Notes: generated by a model not told the origin, from the letters alone. Positions 18,718-28,775 are shown, counted from the stretch's first letter. The stretch: DNA of 64,000 nucleotides from Laceyella sacchari (GCF_004343255.1 NZ_SMDD01000002.1:62001-126000), one strand, 5' to 3'. Made by a program: numbers and translations.

Positions 18718-20895
18718 TTACGCTTTTTTGATCGGGGCGTACTTGGCCAACAGCTTTTTCACGCCGATCGGCGCCGGAAATGCGATGTTCAATTCCAAGT
18801 CCTCGCCTTCCCCTTGTACTTTTACCACTGTTCCCAAGCCCCACTTGGCATGTTCGGCTTTATCTCCCACCCGCCAATCGGCCACCACATTGGGGGTCGG
18901 CCGCACGACTCTGCGCGGGGTGGCGTTGCTGACTGATTGCCTGCTACCAACTTCTTCCACCAACTCTGCCGGAATCTCCTTCAAAAAACGTGAAGGTAAG
19001 TAGGAGGTGGTTTGTCCATAGATCGTTCGCGTCCGGGCGCGCGTCAGATGCAACACTTTCTCTGCCCGTGTGATGCCCACATAGGCGAGCCGGCGTTCTT
19101 CTTCCATCTCGTCTTCGTCATCCAACGAGCGCATATGCGGGAAGATCCCCTCTTCCATACCTACCAAGAAGACGGTGGGAAATTCCAACCCCTTGGCACT
19201 GTGCAGGGTCATCAGCACCACTGAATCCCCCTTGTCCGCCTCTTCCTGCTCGTCCCCCAATGCATCCAAATCGGAGATAAGTGCCAAATCGGTCAAAAAT
19301 GCAACCAGCGACTTATCTTCATTGTGCTTCTCAAATTCTTGGGCCACCGATAGGAACTCGTCGATGTTCTCCAACCGGCTGGCAGCTTCCAAGCTGTTTT
19401 CCCGTTTCAATTCCTCGCGATAACCACTACGCTTTAAGACCTCTTCCGTGATCTCCACCGCCGACAAGTACTCGATCATGGCGTGCAGGTGGCGCACCAA
19501 GTCCACAAATTCGCTGAGCGGCTTCAATGTGCGTTGCGTCAGACCGATTTCCTCCATTTCCAACAAAGCACCAAACAGCGACAATCCGTGTTCACGGGCA
19601 TAACTCGCAATCTTGTCCAATGTCGCTGCGCCGATGCCGCGCTTGGGCACATTGATGATCCGCGTCAAGCTCAGATCGTCATGCGGATTGACGATAAGGC
19701 GTAGATAAGCGAGCACGTCTTTGATCTCTTTGCGCTCATAGAATTTGATTCCGCCGACAATCGAATAGGGGATGTTGGCCTTCATCATCACTTCCTCCAA
19801 CACCCGCGACTGGGCGTTGGTGCGGTAGAGAACGGCGAAGTTTTTATAAGGTTGCCTTTCTTTGCGACCCTGTAAAATATGCTCGGCCACATAGTGCGCT
19901 TCCTCATGCTCCGTCCCCGCCTCAAACAGGTGAAGCATTTCTCCCTCATCATTGTCCGTCCACAACTCTTTCGGCTTGCGCTCGATGTTGTGGGCAATCA
20001 CATGGTTAGCGGCGGCCAAGATCTTCTTGGTTGAACGGTAGTTTTGTTCCAATTTGATCACGGTCGCTTGGGGATAATCGCGTTCAAAATTGAGGATATT
20101 GGTGATATCTGCACCGCGGAACCGATAAATGGACTGATCCGAATCGCCCACAACACAAAGGTTTTGATGTTTTTCGGCCAGCATCTTGGTAAGGATGTAC
20201 TGCACATGGTTGGTGTCTTGGTATTCATCAACATGGATGTATTGAAACTTCCGCTGGTAATAATCTTTTACTTCGGGTTGGGTTCGCAACAACTTCACCG
20301 TCACCATCAACAAATCATCAAAATCGAGCGATTCGTTGGTGCGCAGTTTGTCTTGATATTTCTCATACACGTCAGCCGCTACTTCATCCATAAACGTCTG
20401 GGCATGCGCCTTCATGTCACCCGGTTCGTACAACATATTTTTGGCATGGCTGATCTTGCCCAGCAAAGTGCGCGGCTCAAACTTCTTGGGATCAAGGTTT
20501 TGCTCTTTTAACACTTGTTTGATCACCGTCAACTGGTCAGATGTGTCCAGGATAGTGAAATTGCGGGAATAACCCAGCCTGTCGATGTCTCTGCGCAACA
20601 TGCGGACGCACATGGAGTGAAATGTGGAGATCCAGATTTCTTCTGCCATCGGGCCCACCAACTGGCCAATGCGCTCCTTCATCTCCCGCGCCGCTTTATT
20701 GGTAAATGTGATCGCCAACACATTCCAAGGATGAATCCCTTTCTCCGCTAACAAATACGCCACGCGATGTGTCAGCACGCGGGTCTTGCCACTGCCCGCT
20801 CCCGCAATGATCTGAACCGGCCCGTCGGTTGTTTCCACGGCCTGCTTCTGCATCGGATTTAGTCCCCGCAGAAGTTCCTCACCGGTTTTTAACAC
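18718..20895 (-). CDS. pcrA: ATP-dependent DNA helicase PcrA
   Basis: A superfamily 1 3'-5' helicase of UvrD/PcrA type, about 725 residues, active in repair and plasmid replication. Motif I is AGAGSGKT (31-38), motif II is DEYQDTN near 230, QNYRST lies near 285 and the C-terminal motifs [14 protein letters not shown] and VGITRA are intact. The C-terminal tail ends in a Tudor-like segment ([20 protein letters not shown]) that in Bacillus binds RNA polymerase. The frame opens at GTG 20904, but AAAGG abuts that codon and fits the GTG at 20895 better. It overlaps the end of pcrB, so translation is probably coupled. Confidence 0.97.
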   Translation of the reverse strand: MLKTGEELLRGLNPMQKQAVETTDGPVQIIAGAGSGKTRVLTHRVAYLLAEKGIHPWNVLAITFTNKAAREMKERIGQLVGPMAEEIWISTFHSMCVRMLRRDIDRLGYSRNFTILDTSDQLTVIKQVLKEQNLDPKKFEPRTLLGKISHAKNMLYEPGDMKAHAQTFMDEVAADVYEKYQDKLRTNESLDFDDLLMVTVKLLRTQPEVKDYYQRKFQYIHVDEYQDTNHVQYILTKMLAEKHQNLCVVGDSDQSIYRFRGADITNILNFERDYPQATVIKLEQNYRSTKKILAAANHVIAHNIERKPKELWTDNDEGEMLHLFEAGTEHEEAHYVAEHILQGRKERQPYKNFAVLYRTNAQSRVLEEVMMKANIPYSIVGGIKFYERKEIKDVLAYLRLIVNPHDDLSLTRIINVPKRGIGAATLDKIASYAREHGLSLFGALLEMEEIGLTQRTLKPLSEFVDLVRHLHAMIEYLSAVEITEEVLKRSGYREELKRENSLEAASRLENIDEFLSVAQEFEKHNEDKSLVAFLTDLALISDLDALGDEQEEADKGDSVVLMTLHSAKGLEFPTVFLVGMEEGIFPHMRSLDDEDEMEEERRLAYVGITRAEKVLHLTRARTRTIYGQTTSYLPSRFLKEIPAELVEEVGSRQSVSNATPRRVVRPTPNVVADWRVGDKAEHAKWGLGTVVKVQGEGEDLELNIAFPAPIGVKKLLAKYAPIKKA

Positions 20896-21613
20896 GCTGA
20901 TCACCCTTTCTATTCGTCTCTTTCACCCACTTGACCGTCTTAGCCGCCCGTTCTGCATGGGTGTAGATCAAATTGCCGACGACGACGGTGTCGGCAAGCT
21001 CAGCCGCTGCCACCGTTTGCTCCTTTGTGGTGATACCACCGCCGTAAAAGATACGGCTTTTCCTGCATACACGTTGTGCAGCATCCACCAACGCCATATC
21101 ACCAAATCGTCCGCTGTATTCGATATACAGCACCGGCCAGCAAAACAAATGTTCGACCAAACGCGCATACGCGACCATTTGCTCCTCCGTGCAAGCCGTC
21201 TCCGCCTGCGTGAGGCGCGCCACTTTGGCTTCCGGATTTAGCACCGTATACCCCAATAACAGCACTTTGTCCCACGGGATCAGGTCTCCGTACCTGCGCA
21301 AGGCATCCACATGCGCACCGTGAATCCAGCGCGCTTCCTTCGTATTGATAACGGTGGGAATCAAATATCCGTCAAATCCCGGTACCACCGCATTGATCTC
21401 CGAAACCTCTTGCACACACAAAACTCCATATTCACGGACACGATGGAGCAAATCCCTTGTGTTTTTAAACGTAATCCCATCCGTCCCGCCGACGATAATC
21501 GCATCCGTCCCCGCATTGCATACCAGCTTGAGGGCCAGATCGGAAATCGTCCGGTTCGGGTCTAATTTAAACACATGCCGCCACCTGGCGGCCCGCTCTC
21601 TCAATATTGTCAT
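20879..21613 (-). CDS. pcrB: heptaprenylglyceryl phosphate synthase
   Basis: A 244-residue TIM-barrel prenyltransferase of the PcrB/GGGP synthase family. It joins heptaprenyl diphosphate to sn-glycerol-1-phosphate to give an archaea-type ether lipid found in Bacillales. The phosphate-binding loops are visible as VGGTDG (about 42-47), [10 protein letters not shown] near 168 and [10 protein letters not shown] near 197. It is upstream of pcrA and overlaps it by 17 bases. Confidence 0.93.
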   Translation of the reverse strand: MTILRERAARWRHVFKLDPNRTISDLALKLVCNAGTDAIIVGGTDGITFKNTRDLLHRVREYGVLCVQEVSEINAVVPGFDGYLIPTVINTKEARWIHGAHVDALRRYGDLIPWDKVLLLGYTVLNPEAKVARLTQAETACTEEQMVAYARLVEHLFCWPVLYIEYSGRFGDMALVDAAQRVCRKSRIFYGGGITTKEQTVAAAELADTVVVGNLIYTHAERAAKTVKWVKETNRKGDQRVKNR

Positions 21614-21675
21614 TGCTCATCTCGCCCCCAAACCTACAAGCATTATTATACACTGGGTATTGTGGCAAAAGAAAA

Positions 21676-21699
21676 CCCCGCCTATATGAATAAGCGGGG
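21676..21699 (-). terminator. small hairpin between yerC and pcrB
   Basis: A six-base GC stem (CCCCGC with GCGGGG), 12-base loop and a TTTTC run on the minus strand. It may terminate yerC transcripts partially. Confidence 0.6.
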
Positions 21700-21819
21700 A
21701 CTATTTGGTGACAAAGGGCCGGAACCGTTTTTTGCGCGCTTGCCTCCCGCGGTCACGTCAGCGAAAAAAGCAGTTGTTGCCACGATCGCTCTTCGGGGTA
21801 CCGGCCTTCTTGCCTGCGA

Positions 21820-22128
21820 TCAGGCTTTGTTGCCTTCCTCTTTATACAGGCGATCCAAAGCGAGCTTATACCCATCCGTGCCGTAATGAAGACACCGTTT
21901 GACGCGGGAGATCGTAGCCGTGCTCGCTCCCGTCTCCGTCTCAATCTGGTTGTAGGTGTAACCCTCTTCCAACATGCGCGCCACTTCCAAGCGTTGCGCA
22001 AGGGATTTGATCTCATTCACGGTACAGAGATCTTCGAAGAATCGATAGCAATCTTCCATATTCTCTAGATGAAGTACTGCATTGAACAATTGCTCGACTT
22101 CTTTTTTATTCAACTTGTTGAGTTGCAT
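21820..22128 (-). CDS. yerC: YerC/TrpR-type transcriptional regulator
   Basis: A 102-residue helix-turn-helix protein of the YerC/YecD (TrpR-like) family. The recognition region is YNQIETETGASTATISRVKRCL (about 59-80), preceded by LAQRLEVARMLEEG. The family is DNA-binding; its target in Bacillus is not well described. It stands about 200 bases before pcrB, the same neighbourhood as in Bacillus, with a weak hairpin in between. Confidence 0.88.
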   Translation of the reverse strand: MQLNKLNKKEVEQLFNAVLHLENMEDCYRFFEDLCTVNEIKSLAQRLEVARMLEEGYTYNQIETETGASTATISRVKRCLHYGTDGYKLALDRLYKEEGNKA

Positions 22129-22504
22129 CCTTTTTCCTCCTCATGGCGAGGGCTTATAGCTTTTACTCTTTAAAGTAACACATTCTTTCATGTGTGAAAA
22201 GATTTTTGTCCTATTCCCTTTTAACCAAATGCCCTGATCCCTCCGCATGTGCAGCTTACCGCACGTGGGTGGGAACAGTCGGCAGAAGCCCCACTATTCA
22301 TAAGAGTAAGCGCTTTCTGTCTGTGTCCATTTACAGTATACAAGAACTACTTGGTTTTGGCACGTCTTTTGCGATCATCCCCGATGCCACTGATCTGCTC
22401 GACATAGGTGGCTGAAAAATTATTCACGGGCGAAAGATGCGCACCATGATGCACAATTGGTACAATGGAGGAAAGAGTTTCCACTGACGAAACGAGGTGA
22501 TGGT
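22129..22504. other. intergenic region upstream of yerC
   Basis: No supported gene up to the small ORF at 22505. A TACAAT at about 22454-22459 could be a -10 for that small ORF, though no clear -35 is seen. The yerC promoter should lie near 22140-22200. Confidence 0.4.
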
Positions 22505-22630
22505 TTGTGTATCAAGGTGAAACATAAGAGCTACAAGAGTTCAAGTAATCCACTGCGTCAGCAAAGACCGGAAGCAGCAGGCGCTCTTCCGTGTGGAGCA
22601 GCCAGGCTTCGCCGGTTTCGGCATAAATAA
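22505..22630 (+). CDS. possible 41-residue cationic peptide
   Basis: A short frame starting at TTG with GAGGTGAT seven bases upstream and a TACAAT-like -10 about 50 bases further back. The product begins MCIKVKHKSYKSSS and ends AARLRRFRHK, has about 13 Lys/Arg and two Cys, and is not hydrophobic. No family is recognised. The ribosome binding site is good but the reading frame is short, and the same bases fold into hairpins, so an RNA is an alternative. Confidence 0.3.
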   Translation: MCIKVKHKSYKSSSNPLRQQRPEAAGALPCGAARLRRFRHK

Positions 22631-23001
22631 ATCAAATCAACCTTTCATCCTTCCTCAACCCATTTTTTACAAAAGCCACCTAATATAAAATATAGGGAAT
22701 TTTTGCTTTCAATGGAGATGACAGGCTTGCGCCGCCTCGTCCATCACCTTCACGGCCAAAGGGGCATCATCCAGCTCCTCGCTCCTGAAGTCAATAAAGG
22801 CGAACATGTCGTCGATCAAGTCGCTCTTTCGCGAGTTTTCCCTTTTTTCTGTATCCTGATTGTTTGATTCCCTCTTCGATGAAACGAGTACCGTCGACGG
22901 ATGCCTGAGAGAGGGCGCCAATCACACATCGGACGGGGTGTCGCCGGGTTGATGGAACCATGTTTGAAAAGAACGGCTCAACTTGCAAGGGAGGCAGAAA
23001 C
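22631..23001. other. intergenic region before the UDP-sugar dehydrogenase gene
   Basis: About 370 bases with no supported gene. Two overlapping minus-strand frames (22709-22921 and 22791-23009) lack ribosome binding sites. Their plausible parts lie in different frames, so a decayed gene is possible but not shown. The dehydrogenase promoter must lie here. Confidence 0.35.
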
Positions 23002-24330
23002 ATGCACATCGGAGTTATCGGATTAGGCTATGTCGGATTGGTGACTGCGGTTTGCCTGGCCACTCAAGGGCACCGGGTCATCGGCGTGGACGTCGCGCAA
23101 GCCACCATCGACCAGTTGCAAAACGGAAAACCACCCATTTACGAAACAGGGCTTGCAGAGCTGTTGCGCCAAGCGCAGTCCGGCGGCGCAATCCGCTTCA
23201 CGACGGATATCGCACATGCCATCAAAGAATCTACCGTCCTGTTTGTGACGGTGGAAACGCCTTCCCTGCCAGATGGCTCGCCCGACCTCAGCCAAGTGTG
23301 GGAAATATGTGACCAGCTAGCCATTTACGGGCAAGCGGGGCAGTTGGTCATCATCAAAAGCACCGTTCCGGTCGGGACAACCGATGCCTTCGCCGAACGG
23401 CTATCCAATAACCATCACATCCAATTTCTCGATGTGGTCCACAATCCAGATTTTTTGCAACAAGGGCGGGCGGTGGACGATTTCCTTTCCCCTGACCGCA
23501 TCGTTGTCGGCTACGAAAACGAATCGACCATTCCTTTGATTAACGAACTGTATCATTTCAATCAAACGCCCATTCAATTTTGCCGGCGTACCAGCGCCGA
23601 ACTTATCAATTATGCGGCCAACGCTTTTTTGGCGATGAAGATTTCCTATATCAACATGTTTAGCCAACTCTGCGAGACGTTTGGCGCAGATGTCACTGAT
23701 ATCGCGCAAAGCATTGAAAACGATCCCCACATGGCCCCGCATTTTCTCAAAGCGGGTATCGGCTATGGCGGTTCATGCATCCCGAAAGACATCCACACAC
23801 TGATTCAGACGACTCGGGCGGAGGGAGTCCCCTTGCCGCTATTGGAAGCGGCTGACCGAGTCAACGCTTGGCAAATGACGCGCTTCGTGGAAAGAATCGA
23901 ACAACGTCTGGACGCGCTAGCCGATAAACGCATCGCCTTGTTCGGACTCTCCTGCAAACCGGGAACTGACGATATCCGAGAAGCCCCCTCCCTTCGGTTC
24001 ACCGAGATCACCTTGGCCAAGGGGGCCCACATCGTTGCGCACGACCCATTGGTGAAGGCGTTTCCTTATCCTCAAGTGGAATTATTTTCTGATCCATACA
24101 CCTGCATGCAAGGCGCAGATGCCATCGTCATTCTGACGGACTGGCCCGATTTCCGCGCCATTAATTGGAAACGAATGTGTGAATTACCTAAAGAACCGCT
24201 CTTATTTGATGGGTGCAACCTATTCTCCATTCAAGAAATCAAGATGTTAGCCGGGTCTTGCCCGTTGGAGTACCATTCCATCGGTCGCCCCTGTGTAAAG
24301 ACATTTGAATCCGAGAAACAGGTAAGGTAG
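23002..24330 (+). CDS. UDP-glucose/GDP-mannose 6-dehydrogenase family
   Basis: A 442-residue NAD-dependent oxidoreductase that oxidises the C6 hydroxyl of a nucleotide sugar to a uronic acid, usually UDP-glucose to UDP-glucuronate for surface polymers (TuaD/Ugd type). The Rossmann loop GVIGLGYVG is at residues 4-12, STVPVGTT near 120 and the catalytic Cys259 in GGSCIPKD; a C-terminal UDP-binding domain follows. GGGAGG precedes the ATG at 23002; upstream in-frame codons have no ribosome binding site. No other polymer genes are adjacent, so the exact substrate is uncertain. Confidence 0.9.
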   Translation: MHIGVIGLGYVGLVTAVCLATQGHRVIGVDVAQATIDQLQNGKPPIYETGLAELLRQAQSGGAIRFTTDIAHAIKESTVLFVTVETPSLPDGSPDLSQVWEICDQLAIYGQAGQLVIIKSTVPVGTTDAFAERLSNNHHIQFLDVVHNPDFLQQGRAVDDFLSPDRIVVGYENESTIPLINELYHFNQTPIQFCRRTSAELINYAANAFLAMKISYINMFSQLCETFGADVTDIAQSIENDPHMAPHFLKAGIGYGGSCIPKDIHTLIQTTRAEGVPLPLLEAADRVNAWQMTRFVERIEQRLDALADKRIALFGLSCKPGTDDIREAPSLRFTEITLAKGAHIVAHDPLVKAFPYPQVELFSDPYTCMQGADAIVILTDWPDFRAINWKRMCELPKEPLLFDGCNLFSIQEIKMLAGSCPLEYHSIGRPCVKTFESEKQVR

Positions 24331-24366
24331 AATGAGAAACGTATTGCGAAGAGAGGAGAGTTCCAC

Positions 24367-24804
24367 ATGGCGATCAAAGGCCGTATCGAACTGGAAAACG
24401 GGGGCCAAATTCTGATTGACTTTTTCCCCGAAGCTGCACCTAACACCGTGAAGAACTTCCAAAAATTGGCGAACGAAGGGTTTTACAACGGACTCACCTT
24501 CCACCGGGTCATCCCCGGCTTCGTCAGCCAAGGCGGTTGCCCCCATGGCATCGGCACGGGAGACGCAGGATACACCATCCCTTGCGAAACGAAAAACAAC
24601 CCACACCGCCATGTACCAGGTGCGCTATCCATGGCCCATCGCGGCCCAGACACAGGTTCCTGCCAATTCTTCATCGTGCATGAGCCCCAGCCTCATTTGG
24701 ACGGGGTCCACACGGTATTTGGTCAAGTGACATCCGGCATGGAATACGTAACCAGCATGAAACAAGGCGAAAAAATGAAAACCGTAGAAGTATGGGAAGA
24801 ATAA
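24367..24804 (+). CDS. ppiB: peptidyl-prolyl cis-trans isomerase, cyclophilin type
   Basis: A 145-residue cytoplasmic cyclophilin. The active-site segments [13 protein letters not shown] (about 44-56), GALSMAH near 83 and SQFFI-like CQFFIVH (about 99-105) are present. It accelerates proline isomerisation in folding proteins. AGGAG lies about nine bases before the ATG. It follows the dehydrogenase gene by 36 bases and may be cotranscribed. Confidence 0.95.
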   Translation: MAIKGRIELENGGQILIDFFPEAAPNTVKNFQKLANEGFYNGLTFHRVIPGFVSQGGCPHGIGTGDAGYTIPCETKNNPHRHVPGALSMAHRGPDTGSCQFFIVHEPQPHLDGVHTVFGQVTSGMEYVTSMKQGEKMKTVEVWEE

Positions 24805-24815
24805 ACCCAACAAAA

Positions 24816-24846
24816 AGACTGCTACCCTAATCAAGGTTAGCAGTCT
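24816..24846. terminator. terminator after ppiB
   Basis: Stem AGACTGCTA with TAGCAGTCT, extended by three further pairs, with A-rich and T-rich flanks. It lies between the convergent ppiB and amidase genes and could serve both. Confidence 0.8.
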
Positions 24847-24872
24847 ATTTCAATTCTTTAGCTGAAAAATCA

Positions 24873-25463
24873 CTAAACACTCGCCTCTTCTTTCCGTCTG
24901 CATTTATAAATGCGGGCAATGCCGTCAGCGATGCACTTGGCGTACTCTTCTAAAAATGATTCAAGGGATAACAGGTGATTGTCTTCTTCATGGGTGATAT
25001 ATAATGATTTGACTGCAATCGCCGGCATCTTCACTTGTCTCAGCTCCAACATCTGTCCGTCAATCCACTCCGTGTCGTTCTTCTTTCCCAAATCCGCCAC
25101 CCCGTGCTTGCGCATGAATAAGGCGATTTGATTATGCAGCCAACATTGGATCCGGCGTGTTTCGCATCCGGCGACCACGCTGACATAGGAAGCGAAGCCC
25201 GATGCTTTCGGATCAAGGGAAGCGTTGGTATGGATACTTAAAAATAAATCCGCACCGCACTGATTGGCCCATTGAATGCGCTCCTCTGTACTGGTCGTGA
25301 CATCCATCGAGCGTGTCATCGTCACCTGAAGGCCATCATAGCGAAGCAGTTGCCTGCGGATGTGACGGGCGATGTTTAAGCACACCTCTTTTTCCGATAA
25401 TTTATTCCCAACCGCTCCGTAATCCGCACCACCGTGTCCCGGATCTAAGCAAACTAACACCAC
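24873..25463 (-). CDS. N-acetylmuramoyl-L-alanine amidase (Amidase_3)
   Basis: A 196-residue zinc amidase that cuts the bond between muramic acid and L-alanine in peptidoglycan. Zinc ligands are His10 in DPGHGG, Glu24-26 region in LSEKE, and His78 in SIHTNA; a C-terminal Glu in YITHEED is the likely catalytic base. It has no signal peptide and no SPOR or wall-binding repeats, starting directly with the first beta strand. In Bacillus, CwlC (mother-cell lysis) also lacks a signal peptide whereas CwlD has a membrane anchor, so it looks nearer to CwlC in export style. The start is GTG with GAGG seven bases before it. Confidence 0.85.
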   Translation of the reverse strand: MVLVCLDPGHGGADYGAVGNKLSEKEVCLNIARHIRRQLLRYDGLQVTMTRSMDVTTSTEERIQWANQCGADLFLSIHTNASLDPKASGFASYVSVVAGCETRRIQCWLHNQIALFMRKHGVADLGKKNDTEWIDGQMLELRQVKMPAIAVKSLYITHEEDNHLLSLESFLEEYAKCIADGIARIYKCRRKEEASV

Positions 25464-25598
25464 AATGTCACCTCACGACTCACCATTCTCCACTCCTCGT
25501 CGTCTTATCCATTAGTTCCCGTCTTACACTATACCAAAACACCATTCCACGCCAAACTTTTTCTTTTTTCGTGGAGCGGGCCGATTCGGAAAAGAAGG

Positions 25599-25628
25599 AA
25601 GGCGACATTCCACTTGGAACATCGCCTT
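25599..25628 (-). terminator. terminator of the nitroreductase gene
   Basis: Seven-base stem AAGGCGA with TCGCCTT and inner pairs, followed on the minus strand by CCTTCTTTTC. It begins 15 bases after the stop codon. Confidence 0.65.
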
Positions 25629-25642
25629 AAAAACCCGTCACG

Positions 25643-26275
25643 TCAAAAACGGTCTTGAATCACCAATTGATCGAGCGGCAACCGGTTGGTCGGACGGGCC
25701 GGAGCTTCGGCTTTCCCCACAGATATCAACATAACAGGTACATACCGTGCGGGAATGTTAAATTCCTCGATCAGCGCCTGCCGGTTGAAACCGCCCATGG
25801 GACAAGTGTCATACCCCTTCGCTTTCGCTGCCAACATCAGTTGCATAGCCGACAACGACGCATTCATTATCGCTTCATCGCGCGCAAATTGCGGGTTGTT
25901 GGTATACGCGCCATCAATTTGCGAAATCATGTTGTCGTGGATTTGTTGGGTGATGTGCCCTTCTTTCAACGCTTCGCCATAGATCTGATGCCCCGTTTTA
26001 TTCGCTTCCAAATCCCCCAGCACCGCTATCGTGACGCAAGAGTCAACCACTTGCTCTTGGTTGTAAGCGATCGGTAACAATTTTTGCTTTTGCTCAGGCG
26101 AAGAGATGACGAGATACCGCCAATGTTGCAAGTTCCAGGATGAAGGGGCTTTGGCCGCCAGTGTAAGGATTTCCTCCAGATCCGCTTGTGGCATTTCCAC
26201 TCCTTTTTGGTACTTGCGCACACTGCCGCGAGCTAGCATCACTTCGATAGCCGACGCTGCTGTCGATTGTGTCAT
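25643..26275 (-). CDS. nitroreductase family FMN oxidoreductase
   Basis: A 210-residue flavoprotein of the nitroreductase superfamily (Bacillus YodC/YdgI/MhqN-like). RGSVRKYQKG (about 16-25) and APSSWNLQHWRYLVI (about 43-57) are the FMN-binding signature; DTCPMGGF (about 155-162) and an LPLDQLV end fit. It probably reduces nitro or quinone compounds with NAD(P)H. GAAAGGTGG precedes the ATG. Single-gene unit. Confidence 0.9.
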   Translation of the reverse strand: MTQSTAASAIEVMLARGSVRKYQKGVEMPQADLEEILTLAAKAPSSWNLQHWRYLVISSPEQKQKLLPIAYNQEQVVDSCVTIAVLGDLEANKTGHQIYGEALKEGHITQQIHDNMISQIDGAYTNNPQFARDEAIMNASLSAMQLMLAAKAKGYDTCPMGGFNRQALIEEFNIPARYVPVMLISVGKAEAPARPTNRLPLDQLVIQDRF

Positions 26276-26403
26276 GAGCGATTTCCACCTTTCATAAAAA
26301 ATAACTCGTTAAACTCATTTTACTATATTATAGTAACTAAGTATACAAAAATAATAAAGACCTCAAAAACAAAAAAAACTTTCTTTCACATGCTTGCCAC
26401 TGG

Positions 26404-27771
26404 TTATGAGCGAGGCTCCCTCACCAACAGCGTACAACACTCCACATGGCCCGTTTGTGGAAACATGTCTACCGGTTGCACTTCCTGCACCCGATATCCC
26501 AATTCCAGGAGCAACTTGGCATCCCGGGCAAGGGTGGCGGAGTTGCAGGAAACATAAACCAACCGCTCCGGACGCATGTCAGCCACCGTCTTAAGTAACA
26601 CAGGGTCACACCCTTTGCGCGGTGGATCAACAATGACCACATCCGGTTTAATCCCTTCTTCCAACCATTTGGGCATCACTTCCTCCGCGGCTCCGACGGC
26701 GAAATGAGCGTGAGTGATCCCGTTCAATCGAGCGTTGGCTTTGGCGTCGCGAATCGCCTCAGGCACGATTTCCACGCCGTACACCCGTTTGGCGTGTTTA
26801 GCCAAGTACAGGGCAATGGTACCGATGCCGCAATAAGCGTCGATGACGGTCTCGTTTCCGGTCAAGGCGGCATAGCGCAAAACCTGATCGTACAGCACTT
26901 TGGTCTGGCTGGTGTTCACTTGGTAGAAGGAATGGGGAGAGATGGCGAATTTCACATCGCCAATGGTATCGTGAATCACTTCTTTTCCCCACAATCGCTT
27001 GTTTTTGGGACCCAAGATCACATTCGTCCGTTTGCTATTGATGTTTTGCACCAACGATGTCAGCTCTGGAAACGCCGCCACCAGCCGTTTAACCAACTCC
27101 TTGCGCTTGGGCAGGGATTCTCCGTTTGTGACTAGCACAATCATCATTTCTCCGGTGTTGGAACCGATTCGTACCATGACATGGCGCAACACCCCCGCAT
27201 GTTTTTGCTCGTTATAGATGGGGATGCCCAACTCCTCGGCCTGCGCCTTGACGAAGCGAATAGCCGCATCATTTAATTCGTGCTGGATTACGCACGATTC
27301 CATGTCAATGATATTATGAGACCCTGGTGAGTAAAAGCCGGCGACTACTTTTCCCTGCCGCCGCCCGAACGGCACTTGCGCTTTATTGCGATAGCGCCAC
27401 GGATCACTCATTCCCAACACCGGATGGATCAGCACATCATCCATCCCGCCAATCCGTTTGAAATGGTCAGCCACCTGTTGCCGTTTGTGCTTCAACTGCG
27501 CTTCATAGGAAAGGTGCTGGGACTGGCAGCCACCGCAAGCCTCATAGACGGGGCAAACCGGTTCGATCCGATCGGGATGGGCTTGCACCAGCTCCAACAG
27601 CTTGCCGCGCGCGTAATTTTTTTTGACGGATTCGATCCGTACCCGCACAGTTTCACCGGGCACAGTCAAAGGGACAAAAACGGCGAATCCCTCATATTTG
27701 CCCACACCGGCTCCGTCATGAGCCTGTCCCGTCACCTCTAACTCAATCATTTGTCCTGGCTGCACAACCAA
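26404..27771 (-). CDS. rlmCD: 23S rRNA uracil-5-methyltransferase RlmCD type
   Basis: A 455-residue TrmA/RumA-family enzyme that uses SAM to make m5U in 23S rRNA. An N-terminal TRAM domain (about 1-62) is followed by an iron-sulfur motif (Cys73, Cys79, Cys82 and a later Cys in MESC near 165). The methyltransferase domain has DAYCGIGTIALYLA and the nucleophilic Cys in YVSCNSATLARD near 412. In Bacillus one protein (RlmCD) modifies two sites, hence the name. The TTG start is supported by GGAGG eight bases upstream. It lies after dgkB, as in Bacillus. Confidence 0.92.
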   Translation of the reverse strand: MVVQPGQMIELEVTGQAHDGAGVGKYEGFAVFVPLTVPGETVRVRIESVKKNYARGKLLELVQAHPDRIEPVCPVYEACGGCQSQHLSYEAQLKHKRQQVADHFKRIGGMDDVLIHPVLGMSDPWRYRNKAQVPFGRRQGKVVAGFYSPGSHNIIDMESCVIQHELNDAAIRFVKAQAEELGIPIYNEQKHAGVLRHVMVRIGSNTGEMMIVLVTNGESLPKRKELVKRLVAAFPELTSLVQNINSKRTNVILGPKNKRLWGKEVIHDTIGDVKFAISPHSFYQVNTSQTKVLYDQVLRYAALTGNETVIDAYCGIGTIALYLAKHAKRVYGVEIVPEAIRDAKANARLNGITHAHFAVGAAEEVMPKWLEEGIKPDVVIVDPPRKGCDPVLLKTVADMRPERLVYVSCNSATLARDAKLLLELGYRVQEVQPVDMFPQTGHVECCTLLVREPRS

Positions 27772-27890
27772 CAGTCATTCCTCCATTAGCTATCATAATC
27801 TTCTATACTGTTCCGCCTGCTACAAGGCCCGATGGGACGTGCGGCTTTTATCCATTCATGAAAAAAACGTCCACCGCTGTATGATGAACG

Positions 27891-28775
27891 CTAAGGGCAA
27901 AAAATCTCGAGACGGCGCGGCATAATCTCAAACCTTCCCACCAAATGGCCGCCATGTTCCCCATCCAAATTCAGCTTCAATGTTTCAGGCGAGTCTACGT
28001 CGATTTGTTCCGTTTGGAAATAAACCACCCGCGAATCATGCACATGCTCCCCCTTCATGGCCAATGTTGCCAATTGCAGGAGATCTGTCATGTTGGTCTT
28101 GGGCACTACCAATACATCAAACAGACCATCACTGATATCGGCCGTGGGCGCCAACCGTTCAAAACCGCCTACCGACACGCTGTTGGCAATAATAAAGAGC
28201 AGGACTTCCGCTTCCCACTCCCCGCGCGGAGTCTGCAAACGCAACGGAAATGGCTTATGCAAGGTTCCCAGCTTCTCAATCGCTTTTGCATAATAAGCGA
28301 AAGGACCCATCATGGTCTTCAGGCGGCTGGGCGCTTCATAAGTAACTTCGGTGATTCTTCCCGCAGCGGCCACGTTGATGAAATAACGCTCACCGAATTT
28401 GCCCACATCAACCAAGGTGGTTCGGCTCCCAGTGATGACATCGCATGCTGCCAAAATGTCCCGTGGCAACCGCAACGCCCGCGCCAAATCGTTGGTTGTT
28501 CCCGCTGGCAAGATGCCCAATTTGGGTGGATGCTCACATCCGGCCAAGCCATTGACCACTTCATGAATCGTCCCGTCCCCTCCCGCAGCGATCACGACAT
28601 CAAACTTCCGTTCCGCCGCCTGGCGCGCTTCCTCCGCTGCCGTCCAACGTTCGGTCGTTGCATAGCAAGAGGTTTCAAACCCGGCTTGTTCCAATTTGGT
28701 CAGCAGCTGTGGCAATTGCTTGACGACCAATTCCCGACCCGCAGTTGGATTATAAATCAGGCGAGCGCGTTTCAT
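27891..28775 (-). CDS. dgkB: diacylglycerol/lipid kinase DgkB
   Basis: A 294-residue soluble diacylglycerol kinase of the DAGK catalytic family. It rephosphorylates diacylglycerol released by lipoteichoic acid synthesis to phosphatidic acid. The nucleotide-binding motif AAGGDGTIHEVVNGL is at about 62-76 and GILPAGTTNDLARAL at about 86-100. GGGGTGG precedes the ATG. It is upstream of rlmCD on the same strand with a 119-base gap, an arrangement kept from Bacillus. Confidence 0.92.
   Translation of the reverse strand: MKRARLIYNPTAGRELVVKQLPQLLTKLEQAGFETSCYATTERWTAAEEARQAAERKFDVVIAAGGDGTIHEVVNGLAGCEHPPKLGILPAGTTNDLARALRLPRDILAACDVITGSRTTLVDVGKFGERYFINVAAAGRITEVTYEAPSRLKTMMGPFAYYAKAIEKLGTLHKPFPLRLQTPRGEWEAEVLLFIIANSVSVGGFERLAPTADISDGLFDVLVVPKTNMTDLLQLATLAMKGEHVHDSRVVYFQTEQIDVDSPETLKLNLDGEHGGHLVGRFEIMPRRLEIFCP

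Noticed and set aside
22545-22620. Resemblance to SRP RNA (CCGGAAGCAGC) in the intergenic gap
   Set aside because: The conserved domain IV needs GGAAGGNAGCAGC with flanking pairing; the asymmetric loop is not present here.
22709-23009. Two overlapping minus-strand frames suggesting a frameshifted gene
   Set aside because: No ribosome binding site, no recognisable family, and the upstream dehydrogenase promoter must lie here. Decay cannot be shown without homologues.
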